Origin: Clostridiales bacterium
Lineage (GTDB): Bacteria; Bacillota_A; Clostridia; Christensenellales; Pumilibacteraceae
Direction of reading: 5' to 3'
Length of the DNA stretch: 23,798 nucleotides
Assembly: GCA_031264755.1 (NCBI GenBank)
Contig: JAISDO010000018.1
Span: 1 to 23,798, forward strand
Shown: piece by piece, positions 1 to 8,275 of the stretch
How the letters are laid out: the number at the start of each line of letters is the position of its first letter
Position numbering within the stretch: the stretch's first letter is position 1
The notes under the pieces: model-generated
Told to the model about the DNA's origin: nothing
What the model saw: only the letters and a program-made list of their open reading frames with translations
The model's database searches: none
Made by a program: the position numbers and the translations under genes

Positions 1-1
1 T

Positions 2-718
2 GCAAGCAAAGTAATTGACACTCAAGTTCAAATAGTCCAAGACAAATTTCTGGTCAAAGAGCTAATCAACAAGACATATGCTGACTTTGACGCATATCTT
101 GTTGTTAAGTACAAGATGAGCAAGCCTATCAAAGCTCCTGTGCATGAATATAGTAAGCATACTGTCAATATTGGAGAAGAAAGGGAATTTGGTATAGAAA
201 AAGGATCGGAAACAAGTACTACTACTGCAAAATATACAGAATACGGAATCAAGTTTGGTAAAGAGTGGGGTGCAAGTCTCAAGTTTCCACTAAGTGGTGG
301 GGCATCCATGTCAACAGAACAAAAAACTAGTCTTGAATTGAGCATAACTAAGAGCTTTGGATATGAAGAAAAACAAACATATAGTATCAAAAATTCTGAT
401 TCGGTCAAGATAAAGAATGATTCTGGTAGAGTTGTAGATTATATATATCAAGAGCGAGCGGATTTTAGTGCTTATGTAGTGCAAGTTTTCAAGATTGATT
501 ACCAAATAAATAAGTGGAAGAGTAGTTCTCCATTTGATTTTACAACATATTATGGCTACGACAACTTGGGTAGAATGAGACTAGTTGATGAGTATACAAC
601 TTGGGTTATGGATCTTAGCAAGAGTACAGGTCTTAGTATGGATGGGTACTATACTAATGAGCATGGCAAATTGACCTTGCTCAATGACAAGCAAGATTCA
701 AATGTAATCTATGTATAA
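2..718 (+). CDS. 3' part of a beta-strand-rich protein, possibly aerolysin/ETX-MTX2-like (5' end outside window)
   Basis: The frame is open from base 2 and no start is needed inside the window, so this is a 5'-truncated gene of at least 238 codons. An internal ATG at 116 has no good ribosome binding site and coding sequence continues upstream of it. The middle of the visible protein consists of long alternating polar/hydrophobic strands rich in Ser, Thr, Lys and Tyr (for example STTTAKYTEYGIKFG and SLELSITKSFGYEEKQTYSI), with no Cys. That texture, with a Ser/Thr-lined hairpin-like stretch followed by a Val/Lys-rich strand, resembles the insertion region of aerolysin/epsilon-toxin beta-pore-forming proteins. 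This is a resemblance only; no diagnostic motif is seen and a structural surface protein is equally possible. It ends with a TAA that overlaps the AAGGAG of the next reading frame, so the two were probably co-translated. Confidence 0.6.
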   Translation, partial: ASKVIDTQVQIVQDKFLVKELINKTYADFDAYLVVKYKMSKPIKAPVHEYSKHTVNIGEEREFGIEKGSETSTTTAKYTEYGIKFGKEWGASLKFPLSGGASMSTEQKTSLELSITKSFGYEEKQTYSIKNSDSVKIKNDSGRVVDYIYQERADFSAYVVQVFKIDYQINKWKSSSPFDFTTYYGYDNLGRMRLVDEYTTWVMDLSKSTGLSMDGYYTNEHGKLTLLNDKQDSNVIYV

Positions 719-730
719 GGAGATGTGTAT

Positions 731-1726
731 ATGAGTTGGATTAAGAACAAAAAGGCTCTATTGTGGAGTAGTGGTTGCGTTGCATTTGCGATTGTGTTGG
801 TATTGGCTGTAATTGTCCCATTGTACAATTATTATCACTTTATAGAAGTAGATGAGATTTCAGTTTATAGCTATAATACGAATTATAATACATTGTACAC
901 TAGCAAAGGTGAAAATAAGGTGGCATATCGTAGCCGTGGCAGTGATTGGCAAATACGTCATTATCGCAACGGCAATACTAATGGTAACAAAGCACACTTA
1001 ATACAAGTCCCAAAATATCTTGTAGTTATAACATTCTATTAGTATTGGATGCCGTATTATTATGGCAGTGTAGACAAGGCGTGGCTCAAGTACGATGGGA
1101 CATCAACGTCTACACTGTGGTATGTGTATGGGTAATTATGGAATATAATATAGAAGACAGAACTCAAGCTATTGCAAATGCCCAATCAACCAATAAGTCA
1201 GTAGAAAAAATCTGTAGCTCTAACCAAAAATATAGTTGTGATATTGTTGTGTTTGGTATCTAAGTGTTTGTTCAATAATAGGAGTTGTCAACTATGTTAG
1301 ATTTGTGGATAAGGATTTTTTAATAAGTAGCAATAGCAACTCTAATAGCAATAGTTCTGGTGGTATTACTAGTACGCCTCCAATAGCAAGTTGGACACCA
1401 ATATTGGTTCAGTTTGATTTGATACGACATCCTAGTCCTACTTTTAGAGAAGTAGTGATAGAGAGTTATTCGGTACAAGATAAAACTGACAATCAATTTG
1501 AGTTTGCGGTACTGCTGTTAATGGTAATAATAGTATTGCATTTGTAGCAACTATAATTGGTAACAGGAAAAAATGGCTTTCTTGCTAACAAGCAACTATC
1601 ATGGCAAATTACAATAACTGCAATTGACGACGGTATTGGTTCAGAGCCTTCAGATTTTTATAAGATTAAGATTACTAATATGGGGTTGTTGTATCTAGGA
1701 AAGTAATCGTATTGGACGTCAACTAA
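731..1726 (+). pseudogene. Degraded membrane-anchored hypothetical protein (several stops and frameshifts)
   Basis: It begins well: AAGGAG at 717-722, 8 nt spacing, ATG 731, then a single membrane segment (about residues 10-33, SGCVAFAIVLVLAVIVP). The frame stops at TAG 1040, but the same frame continues with protein-like sequence after it (YWMPYYYGSVDKAWLKYDG, ending near 1135). Coding-like stretches then move through other frames: EYNIEDRTQAIANAQSTN from 1138, SVCSIIGVVNYVRFVDKDF running into a Ser/Asn-rich segment and TPPIASWTPILVQFDL to about 1505, TAVNGNNSIAFVATIIGN around 1508-1560, SWQITITAIDDGIGSEPSDF around 1600-1660, and VVVSRKVIVLDVN ending at TAA 1724. Read together these look like one extracellular protein of roughly 330 residues with a stop and at least four indels. 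Neighbouring genes are intact, which argues for true decay and against a noisy assembly. No family recognised. If only the first piece is expressed it gives about 103 residues. Confidence 0.6.
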
Positions 1727-1734
1727 AATATAGA

Positions 1735-1762
1735 TATACCATCAAATACAATTGGTGGTATA
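1735..1762 (+). other. Hairpin downstream of the pseudogene
   Basis: Arms TATACCATCAA (1735-1745) and TTGGTGGTATA (1752-1762) pair over 11 positions with one G-T wobble and a 6-nt loop. It sits 9 nt after the last coding-like stop of the pseudogene. The downstream sequence is only moderately T-rich (CCTGTTGTCTTGT), so it may be a weak terminator or only an mRNA 3' structure. Confidence 0.4.
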
Positions 1763-1802
1763 CCTGTTGTCTTGTACAATAGGCATGTCATAGGTGTCCT
1801 TG

Positions 1803-1831
1803 TTGACCAAATAGCCAAAATACTTTATAAT
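1803..1831 (+). promoter_or_regulatory. lepA promoter (predicts leaderless mRNA)
   Basis: TTGACC at 1803-1808, a 17-bp spacer and a perfect TATAAT at 1826-1831 match a housekeeping sigma promoter. Only seven bases lie between the -10 box and the lepA ATG at 1839, so transcription should begin at or within a base or so of the start codon. No Shine-Dalgarno sequence is present. Confidence 0.75.
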
Positions 1832-1838
1832 AATCTTT

Positions 1839-3641
1839 ATGCAAGATAGAAGGTCACGAGTACGCAATTTTTGTATTATTGCACACATAGACCACGGCAA
1901 GTCTACGCTAGCGGATAGACTAATGGATACTACCCAAACTGTATCCAAACGTGAGCAGCAGTCTCAATTGTTGGATAGTATGGAGCTAGAGCGAGAGCGT
2001 GGTATAACTATCAAGTTGACGCCTGTCCGTATGTTTTATCAACAGGAGGGTATTGAGTATATATTCAATCTCATAGATACACCTGGTCATGTGGATTTTA
2101 CTTATGAAGTATCTCGTAGTCTAGCTGCCTGTGAGGGGGCAATATTGGTTGTAGACGCCGCACAAGGGGTAGAGGCACAGACTCTTGCCAATGTGTATCT
2201 AGCACTGGACGCTGGTCTACAGATAATGCCCGTAATCAACAAAGTAGACTTGCCAAGTGCTCGCCCCGAAGAGGTCAAAGCAGAGATAGAAGAGATAATA
2301 GGGCTAGATGCTAGCAATGCTCCACTCATTAGCGCTAAGTCCGGACTCAATATAGATCAAGTATTGGAGCGTATAGTTACTGACTTTGGTGCACCACAGG
2401 GTGCTCATCAAGAGCCACTTAAGGCACTTATATTTGATAGTTATTATGACAACTTCAAGGGAGCGGTGTGTCTTGTACGTGTGATTGATGGACAAGTCAA
2501 GCAAGGTACTAAGATACGCATGATGTCCAATGGCAAGCATTTTGATGTAGTAGAGGTCGGTGTCTTCACACCACGACCACACAATGTAGATGTACTGAGT
2601 GCAGGAGATGTAGGATACCTATGTGCTAGTATAAAAAATGTATCAGATACTACACCGGGTGACACTATCACAGAGCACGAGCGTCCTTGTGCAATCCCAT
2701 ACCCCGGATACAAAAAGGTTCAGCCCGTAGTATACTGTGGCGTATTTACTACAGATGGTGCTAGATACAACGATCTCAAAGACGCATTAGAAAAACTCAA
2801 ACTCAACGATGCTAGCATGAACTTTGAGCCTGAGACATCAGTAGCCTTGGGTTTTGGGTTTAGGTGTGGATTTCTTGGATTGTTGCACTTAGAGATAATA
2901 ACGCAACGTCTAGAGAGAGAGTTTGATTTGGATTTGATTACTACCGCTCCGTCAGTAATATACAAAGTATACAAGACCAACGGCGAAGTGCTAGATGTAT
3001 CCAATCCTAGCAACTTGCCCAATCCTACTGAGATAGACTACATGCAAGAGCCAATGGTGTCTGTGGAGTTGTTTACACCACCGGAGTACATAGGTGCTAT
3101 TATGGACTTGTGTCAAGACAAGAGAGGTATATACAAGGATATGGTATATCTAGACAAGTCTAGAGTCAAACTCAAGTACGATGTACCACTCAATGAGATT
3201 GTGTACGACTTTTTTGATAGCCTCAAGTCTAGGACACGAGGATATGCTAGTCTAGACTACGAACTCAAGGATTATCAAGAGAGCAAGCTAGTCAAGTTGG
3301 ATATACTTCTCAATGGTGATGTGTGCGACGCATTGAGCCTGATTGTACACAAGGACAAGGCGTACGACAGGGGCAGGGCAATAGTAGAAAAGCTCAAAGA
3401 GGTCATACCTAGACAGATGTTTGAGATACCTATACAAGCGGCAGCTGGGGGCAAAGTTATTGCACGGGAGACTGTGCGTGCTATGCGTAAGGACGTGCTT
3501 GCCAAGTGTTATGGCGGGGATATAAGCCGCAAACGCAAACTCCTCGAAAAACAGAAAGAAGGCAAAAAGAAAATGAGACAGATAGGTACTGTAGAAGTAC
3601 CTAGCGAAGCTTTTATGAGTGTACTCAAGCTAGATAAATAA
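1839..3641 (+). CDS. lepA: Elongation factor 4 (LepA), ribosome back-translocase GTPase
   Basis: LepA is a translational GTPase of the EF-G type that acts on ribosomes and on late initiation/assembly events. The protein is 600 residues, the usual length. The GTPase signatures are all visible: G1 AHIDHGKST (15-23), G2 in RGITIK (54-59), G3 DTPGHVDF (80-87), G4 NKVD (134-137) and G5 SAKSG. The LepA-specific C-terminal domain is present, ending with [20 protein letters not shown] followed by [13 protein letters not shown]. The ATG at 1839 is the only start that fits, because the G-domain begins ten residues later. A strong promoter ends seven bases before it and there is no Shine-Dalgarno, so the mRNA is probably leaderless. 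The gene stands alone, with a weak possible terminator after it. Confidence 0.97.
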   Translation: MQDRRSRVRNFCIIAHIDHGKSTLADRLMDTTQTVSKREQQSQLLDSMELERERGITIKLTPVRMFYQQEGIEYIFNLIDTPGHVDFTYEVSRSLAACEGAILVVDAAQGVEAQTLANVYLALDAGLQIMPVINKVDLPSARPEEVKAEIEEIIGLDASNAPLISAKSGLNIDQVLERIVTDFGAPQGAHQEPLKALIFDSYYDNFKGAVCLVRVIDGQVKQGTKIRMMSNGKHFDVVEVGVFTPRPHNVDVLSAGDVGYLCASIKNVSDTTPGDTITEHERPCAIPYPGYKKVQPVVYCGVFTTDGARYNDLKDALEKLKLNDASMNFEPETSVALGFGFRCGFLGLLHLEIITQRLEREFDLDLITTAPSVIYKVYKTNGEVLDVSNPSNLPNPTEIDYMQEPMVSVELFTPPEYIGAIMDLCQDKRGIYKDMVYLDKSRVKLKYDVPLNEIVYDFFDSLKSRTRGYASLDYELKDYQESKLVKLDILLNGDVCDALSLIVHKDKAYDRGRAIVEKLKEVIPRQMFEIPIQAAAGGKVIARETVRAMRKDVLAKCYGGDISRKRKLLEKQKEGKKKMRQIGTVEVPSEAFMSVLKLDK

Positions 3642-3674
3642 TCAAACAACTCAAAGCCACTTCAAAAACAATTA

Positions 3675-3702
3675 GGTGCGGTCGTGCCATTAAGATTTTT
3701 TT
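3675..3702 (+). terminator. Possible weak Rho-independent terminator after lepA
   Basis: A short imperfect stem (GGTGC 3675-3679 against GTGCC 3684-3688, two wobble pairs, 4-nt loop) is followed at 3696-3702 by seven T. The T-run and position are right but the stem is weak. Confidence 0.35.
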
Positions 3703-3804
3703 GGGTTTGGGGGGCGTACGGTAGCAAATTTGTATATATATGTACAAAGTACAAACACTAATATAGATACAACAACATCTAATACGTACGAGTGTATTTT
3801 GTAT

Positions 3805-5262
3805 ATGAAAGACAACAAACCAAAAAATACTGTCAATAGAGATACTACAAGCAATGTTAGACGCAAGTACAACAGCACAACCGTGTCTAACAATCCCAAA
3901 AAATGGTTGATAACAATCAGTGTCATAGTGTCTAGTATTGTCATATTGAGTATAGTATTGGGACTAGCTCTAATATCTCTCAATAATGATGTTGACAATA
4001 TCAATGATGGTGGCGTGATAACAACACCCCCAACACCTCCTGGTAGTGGGGCCGGAGGTGGCGACAATGGTGGCGGGGAGACGAGACCACCAGTGCCCCC
4101 TAATGTGGATATTACAGACTTTAGTCCGGACGGGGTTGAGGCAAGGATAAGGTACTATTTGCCCCAATCCAAATTTGAAGAGATGTTTCCGGTTAGGTTT
4201 GGCACACAAGGATGGAAAGATCATTGGGCGTCTCAAGGATACCCAGGTTACTGGACCAAGGATAGGGTAGAGAGCAAGACAGACAATTATTATACTTATG
4301 ACAATCTAATTGCAGCAGCTAGACATATAGCTACTCGCATTCATAGGGTGCAATATCTACAAGGTGCCGAATATAGTGTGCGTATTAGTGTGATAGACAA
4401 ACTCACCAATAGGGAGTACATTATAGACCCGGGAGATGGTTTTGAAGCTTATTGGAACAAAGACAAAAAGATAGTAGATATCAAGACTGATTATGGGTCT
4501 TTTTTGACGTCCAAAGATGACAATGACAATAGACGTGAGCTTGCTGGGTGGCTTGCCAACAACGCCCACGAAGTAGGCGAAATGGCCAATATTGATGACA
4601 AGAAGATTTATTGGGGGTTGTTTTACAACGAAGAAGTAGGCAAAGAAGGTTCTACAGATGGGGCATATTCGCAAGCAGATAGACCACCATACGAGCCTTG
4701 GCCTGCAATACCCGGCAAATCATACCACGGAAGAGGTCCCAAGCAAGTAAGTTACAACTACAATTATGGACTGTTGTCCGATGTCTTGTATACTAATGAG
4801 AGTTATTATCCCGCTAAGTGGGGCGAATGGAACCCGCCTGATTTGGATACTCCACAAGGCACGCCGCCACAAGACGCCAATCCCGAACATTACAAGACCA
4901 ATATCTGGCTCAACAACCCCCAAATCTTGTTGGAGAGTGGCAAAGATGCGTGGATGTCCTCACTGTTGTTTTGGTTGACACCACAACCACCTAAGGTTAG
5001 TTGCGGGGATGTGATGAGTAGGCGTTGGATGCCTACGCAACAAGACTATGACAAGTATGGATACGAGAGCGGGTTTGCCATGAGTATTATTATTATCAAT
5101 GGTGGAGTAGAGGCAGGGCAAGCAGAACTCTTTGACAACAATGGAGATCCAGTCAATGCAGTAGCTAGGCGGATTATGTTCTACAAGAGATTTGCTGGTA
5201 TTCTCAATGCGGATATACAAGGCGAGCAATTGTCAGTCAAAAATATGAAGCCTTGGGCATAA
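3805..5262 (+). CDS. Membrane-anchored glycoside hydrolase family 19 (chitinase-like) protein
   Basis: A 485-residue protein with a basic cytoplasmic N-terminus, one membrane segment (about 33-57, WLITISVIVSSIVILSIVLG), a Gly/Pro/Thr-rich linker (about 70-98) and a large extracellular domain. The domain carries GH19 landmarks in the right order: AHEVGE with Glu256 at the position of the general acid (SHET in plant chitinases), a downstream FYNEEVG with Glu276/277 where the second catalytic Glu lies, then PGKSYHGRGPKQVSYNYNYG (about 304-323), FWLTPQPPKVSCGDVM and a late IIINGGVEAGQ, equivalent to the family's NYNYG, WFWMTPQ.PKPSCHDV and IINGGLECG. GH19 enzymes cleave chitin, and some act on peptidoglycan. 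Anchoring suggests a cell-surface role. The frame stays open upstream to a TTG at 3730, but ATG 3805 gives a normal anchored N-terminus. No clear Shine-Dalgarno precedes it. Confidence 0.82.
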   Translation: MKDNKPKNTVNRDTTSNVRRKYNSTTVSNNPKKWLITISVIVSSIVILSIVLGLALISLNNDVDNINDGGVITTPPTPPGSGAGGGDNGGGETRPPVPPNVDITDFSPDGVEARIRYYLPQSKFEEMFPVRFGTQGWKDHWASQGYPGYWTKDRVESKTDNYYTYDNLIAAARHIATRIHRVQYLQGAEYSVRISVIDKLTNREYIIDPGDGFEAYWNKDKKIVDIKTDYGSFLTSKDDNDNRRELAGWLANNAHEVGEMANIDDKKIYWGLFYNEEVGKEGSTDGAYSQADRPPYEPWPAIPGKSYHGRGPKQVSYNYNYGLLSDVLYTNESYYPAKWGEWNPPDLDTPQGTPPQDANPEHYKTNIWLNNPQILLESGKDAWMSSLLFWLTPQPPKVSCGDVMSRRWMPTQQDYDKYGYESGFAMSIIIINGGVEAGQAELFDNNGDPVNAVARRIMFYKRFAGILNADIQGEQLSVKNMKPWA

Positions 5263-5312
5263 AATGCACAATCATACACATGCCAAACAGGCAATACTAA
5301 GGATTAAGTAAT

Positions 5313-6727
5313 ATGAGTGACGCAACTAAGGACAAACTTCAACACAAGCAATTGTTGATATTGGGCAATGGATTTGACTTGTCATTGGGTCTCAAAACTA
5401 GATATGCAGACTTTTTTGATGCGTGTATCAAGAGCAAGTCAGAGATTGAGTACATTGTAGCACTCAATGATTTGGTGCAAGTGTTGTGCCAATTAAAATC
5501 TAATTTGGTGGCAATAGGTAATGTTGAGTTGTTGAGCAAAATTAAACAAGATATACCCAATAAATTTGAAGCTGTCAATAAGTGCGGTGAACAACCATTA
5601 TTTGAACAAACACATGTAGACAACTTGATTGGCAAAATAGATAAAAAAATATCATATGAAAGTTCTACAATTAGAGTAGCAAACTCTGTTGATATGGACC
5701 AATCTCTATACACCAAAGCAAAAGAAGCCTTAGATACCACCTTGCTCTCAAGCAATATGTTTGAGAGTATTTTGGCTATTGGCAATAGACAAGATTGCAA
5801 TTGGTGTGATATAGAAAAAAGGATTGAAGACAGTCTAAAGGTTCTAAAATCAAAAGATAACAATCTCAAGCAAGGTGTGATAGACTACAATTATATAATT
5901 GAATTATTCAAACAAAAATATAAAGATAAAACTGTAGACACAGTCATAGAACACCTCAAACAATTAGAGCAGTCTTTTTGTAAGTATTTGGTAGATGAAG
6001 TAATTCGTGTCGCTAATATTTATTTAGATCCAGACAAATTTATTGACTTAGTCAATAGCTTGTTGTCAGACAAAGTAAATAGTATTGATTATAGCAAAGA
6101 TGCTCAATCAGATTATAGCAATGTCAATATACTAACATTCAATTATACTAATCTATTTGAATGGAGAAGCATTACCCAAAGAATTAATCAACTTAATCCA
6201 GACTTTAAGCAATTCAAAATATCAAATGTGCATGGCAAAATATCTATGCGTGACAATAGCAACATTATCTTTGGTGTAGATGATAGTGTCTGTAGAGATG
6301 ATGCGACCTTAGGATATTTAGCAAGACATATAGGATAATATCGTCCAATTTGTCCAGTCATAAGATACTACCGCAAAACAATGGCATGACAATCAAGGTG
6401 TTTGGACACTCGCTCAATCCAGCGGACTACTCGTACTTTCAGAGTATATTTGACTACTACAATATATACAACTCAGATACTAGATTGGTGTTTTGTTACA
6501 ACTCTTGGCGAAACTCGCCAAAAATCACTCATGAAAACAATGGTATGAATATTAGCTGCAACACTTGCAAATATGAAAATGCAGAAAAGGAAATGATAGA
6601 TGCAGTATACAAGCTAATCCATACATATGGCACAACTCTCAGCAACAAGGACAACGGCAAGAACCTACTACACAAACTATTGCTAGAGAGGCGACTAAGT
6701 GTAGTAGACGTAAACTTCGTATGTTAA
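5313..6727 (+). pseudogene. AbiH-family abortive-infection gene split by a frameshift
   Basis: AbiH proteins are phage-defence (abortive infection) factors of unknown biochemistry. The first frame (5313-6338) has AAGGAT 8 nt before ATG 5313 and starts with the family signature LLILGNGFDLSLGLKTRYAD (14-33), followed by NWCDIEKRIED, LTFNYT (274-279), NVHGKI and IIFGVDD. It then ends abruptly as GYLARHIG-stop. From about 6302 the -1 frame continues as LRIFSKTYRIISSN and runs to TAA 6725 with the expected C-terminal AbiH block KVFGHSLNPADYSYF. One indel between roughly 6302 and 6335 (equivalent to one base lost) would restore a protein of about 470 residues. Neither half has other lesions, so the damage is recent or an assembly error; no slippery heptamer is evident. 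The sequence is more A-rich and poorer in CTAG than neighbouring housekeeping genes, consistent with transfer. Confidence 0.8.
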
Positions 6728-6750
6728 TTGAGCGATACGCAATCTGCCAA

Positions 6751-6777
6751 TTGGCAAGATATATTGGCAACTATAAT
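6751..6777 (+). promoter_or_regulatory. Putative rarA promoter (leaderless geometry)
   Basis: A perfect TATAAT at 6772-6777 lies exactly seven bases before the ATG at 6785, the same geometry as at lepA. The best -35 is TTGGCA at 6751-6756, but the spacer of 15 bp is short, so the -10 is the main evidence. No Shine-Dalgarno precedes the start. Confidence 0.5.
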
Positions 6778-6784
6778 TTATTAT

Positions 6785-8062
6785 ATGGATTTGTTAGATT
6801 ATCATCAAGACAACAATACTAGCATTGGCACTCCTCTAGCAAGCAAGATGCGTCCCACATCTCTAGATGAGCTTGTGGGGCAGTCTCATATTGTAGGCAA
6901 GGGCAAATTGCTAGATAGGGCTATACGAGCGGGACGACTTGGTAGTTGTATATTTTGGGGTGCTACAGGCTGTGGCAAGACTACGTTGGCAAGATTGGTA
7001 GCACAGTATAGTAGTGCCAACTGTGTGTCACTCAATGCTATATCTAGTGGAGTGAGTGACGCCAAACGGGTTATTGAGGAGGCGACTACTCTCAAGCATA
7101 TGAGTGGCAAGTCTACATACTTGCTGCTGGATGAGTGTCATAGGTGGTCCAAAGCTCAGAGTGATAGTGTGCTAGCCGCAATAGAAGAAGGTACAATAAT
7201 CTTGATAGGTTGCACAACCGAAAATCCCAGTGTATCACTAACTAGAGCTATAGTATCTAGGTGTAGAGTTTTTGAATTTTTGCCGCTTGATAGTCAGGAT
7301 ATATTGCATGCTCTCAACAGATGTCTAGGCAAATCTGATAGCTTTGGTGACTTGAGAGTTGTAGTAGATAGTGATGCTCTTGTACAATTGTCTCAACTAG
7401 CCAATGGTGACTTGCGTGTGGCATACAATGCTCTAGAACTTGCAGTGTCTAGCACTCCACTACAACATGATGGTAGTGTGCGTATCACAACTATAGATAT
7501 TGAGCAGTGCATATCACGCAAGGCATTGTCTATAGATGAGAGTGATTATTATGACATGTTGTCTGCTTTTGGCAAGAGCCTAAGAGGATCTGCTCCAGAT
7601 GCTGCACTGTATTGGGCTTTTGGGTTGATGCAAGCAGGGGTGGATCCGTTGATAGTGTTGCGTAGGCTAATTGCCCATGCTAGCGAAGATGTAGGTATGG
7701 CAGATAGTCAAGCGTTGGTTGTCGCCAACAATGCATACAGTGCGTATGAGAGATTGGGTATGCCCGAAGGGCGTCTAGCTATAGGACATGCCATAGTGTA
7801 TGTAGCCAATGCTCCCAAATCCAACGCCGTATACCTAGCTATACAACAGGCTATGCAAGATGCCAAAGACTGTGCTACTGTCAGTGTACCATACTACTTG
7901 CGGGATTATCATCATAGACAGTATAGAGTAGACAATGACGGGTTTGAGTACAAATATCCTCATGATTATCCAGACAATTGGGTAGAGCAAGAGTATATGC
8001 CACGAGAGTTGGTTGGCAAAGTATATTATAGACACTCCAATAGCAAGGACAAGGTTGACTAA
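6785..8062 (+). CDS. rarA: Replication-associated recombination protein A (RarA/MgsA) AAA+ ATPase
   Basis: RarA is a clamp-loader-like AAA+ ATPase that acts at stalled replication forks. The 425-residue protein starts MDLLDYHQDNN like its relatives and runs through PLASKMRPTSLDELVGQSHI (17-36), Walker A GATGCGKTT (59-67; the family usually has GPPGTGKTT), Walker B LLLDECHR (Asp116-Glu117), sensor region GCTTENPS, and the RarA C-terminal region with LRGSAPDAALYWAFGLMQAG, ASEDVGMAD, GMPEGRLAIGHAIVYVANAP and KYPHDYPDNWV. The frame is open back to a TTG at 6728, but the family N-terminus begins at ATG 6785 and a -10 box lies inside that extension. A terminator follows the stop directly. Confidence 0.95.
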   Translation: MDLLDYHQDNNTSIGTPLASKMRPTSLDELVGQSHIVGKGKLLDRAIRAGRLGSCIFWGATGCGKTTLARLVAQYSSANCVSLNAISSGVSDAKRVIEEATTLKHMSGKSTYLLLDECHRWSKAQSDSVLAAIEEGTIILIGCTTENPSVSLTRAIVSRCRVFEFLPLDSQDILHALNRCLGKSDSFGDLRVVVDSDALVQLSQLANGDLRVAYNALELAVSSTPLQHDGSVRITTIDIEQCISRKALSIDESDYYDMLSAFGKSLRGSAPDAALYWAFGLMQAGVDPLIVLRRLIAHASEDVGMADSQALVVANNAYSAYERLGMPEGRLAIGHAIVYVANAPKSNAVYLAIQQAMQDAKDCATVSVPYYLRDYHHRQYRVDNDGFEYKYPHDYPDNWVEQEYMPRELVGKVYYRHSNSKDKVD

Positions 8063-8084
8063 TTCGCTTCTTAGCGGATTTTTT
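8063..8084 (+). terminator. Rho-independent terminator after rarA
   Basis: Stem TTCGCT (8063-8068) and AGCGGA (8073-8078) with a TCTT loop, followed by six T. It begins immediately after the rarA stop codon. Confidence 0.85.
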
Positions 8085-8179
8085 CATATTCTGGATTGTA
8101 TATGAACATATACCAAATTGAATGTTAAAACAAACCAAATTAGTTCAGATATTGTTATATGCTAAGTCCAACAATAAGT

Positions 8180-8209
8180 TTGCAAATATACCTGTAAATA
8201 TGTTAGGAT
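8180..8209 (+). promoter_or_regulatory. Extended -10 promoter for the Ig-like surface protein
   Basis: TTGCAA (8180-8185), 18-bp spacer and TGTTAGGAT (8201-8209; TGn before the -10 hexamer TAGGAT). The overlapping GATAAT at 8207-8212 is an alternative -10. The same TTGCAA / TGTTAGRAT arrangement precedes the ABC ATPase gene at 10211-10239. Confidence 0.55.
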
Positions 8210-8223
8210 AATATTACAAAATC

Positions 8224-8254
8224 TAGCAAGTGTTTTGATTTTGGTCGCTTGCTA
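8224..8254 (+). other. 5' UTR hairpin before the Ig-like surface protein
   Basis: TAGCAAGTG (8224-8232) pairs with CGCTTGCTA (8246-8254), nine pairs with one G-T wobble and a 13-nt loop. It lies between the predicted promoter and the AGGAG ribosome binding site, so it would be part of the leader. It could stabilise the mRNA or affect initiation; no riboswitch class is recognised. Confidence 0.45.
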
Positions 8255-8275
8255 TGATATTGAGATAGGAGAATT

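Noticed and set aside
1045..1263. A 72-codon open frame as a separate gene
   Set aside because: Its first half overlaps the continuation of the upstream frame and it has no ribosome binding site; it is better read as one piece of the frameshifted pseudogene.
6350..6727. A separate small gene starting at TTG 6350
   Set aside because: It carries the C-terminal AbiH block (FGHSLNPADYSYF) and the frame is open and family-like upstream of 6350, so it is the second half of the broken AbiH gene.
6728..6784. TTG 6728 as the rarA start
   Set aside because: The added 19 residues do not resemble RarA, no ribosome binding site precedes it, and a TATAAT lies inside the extension.
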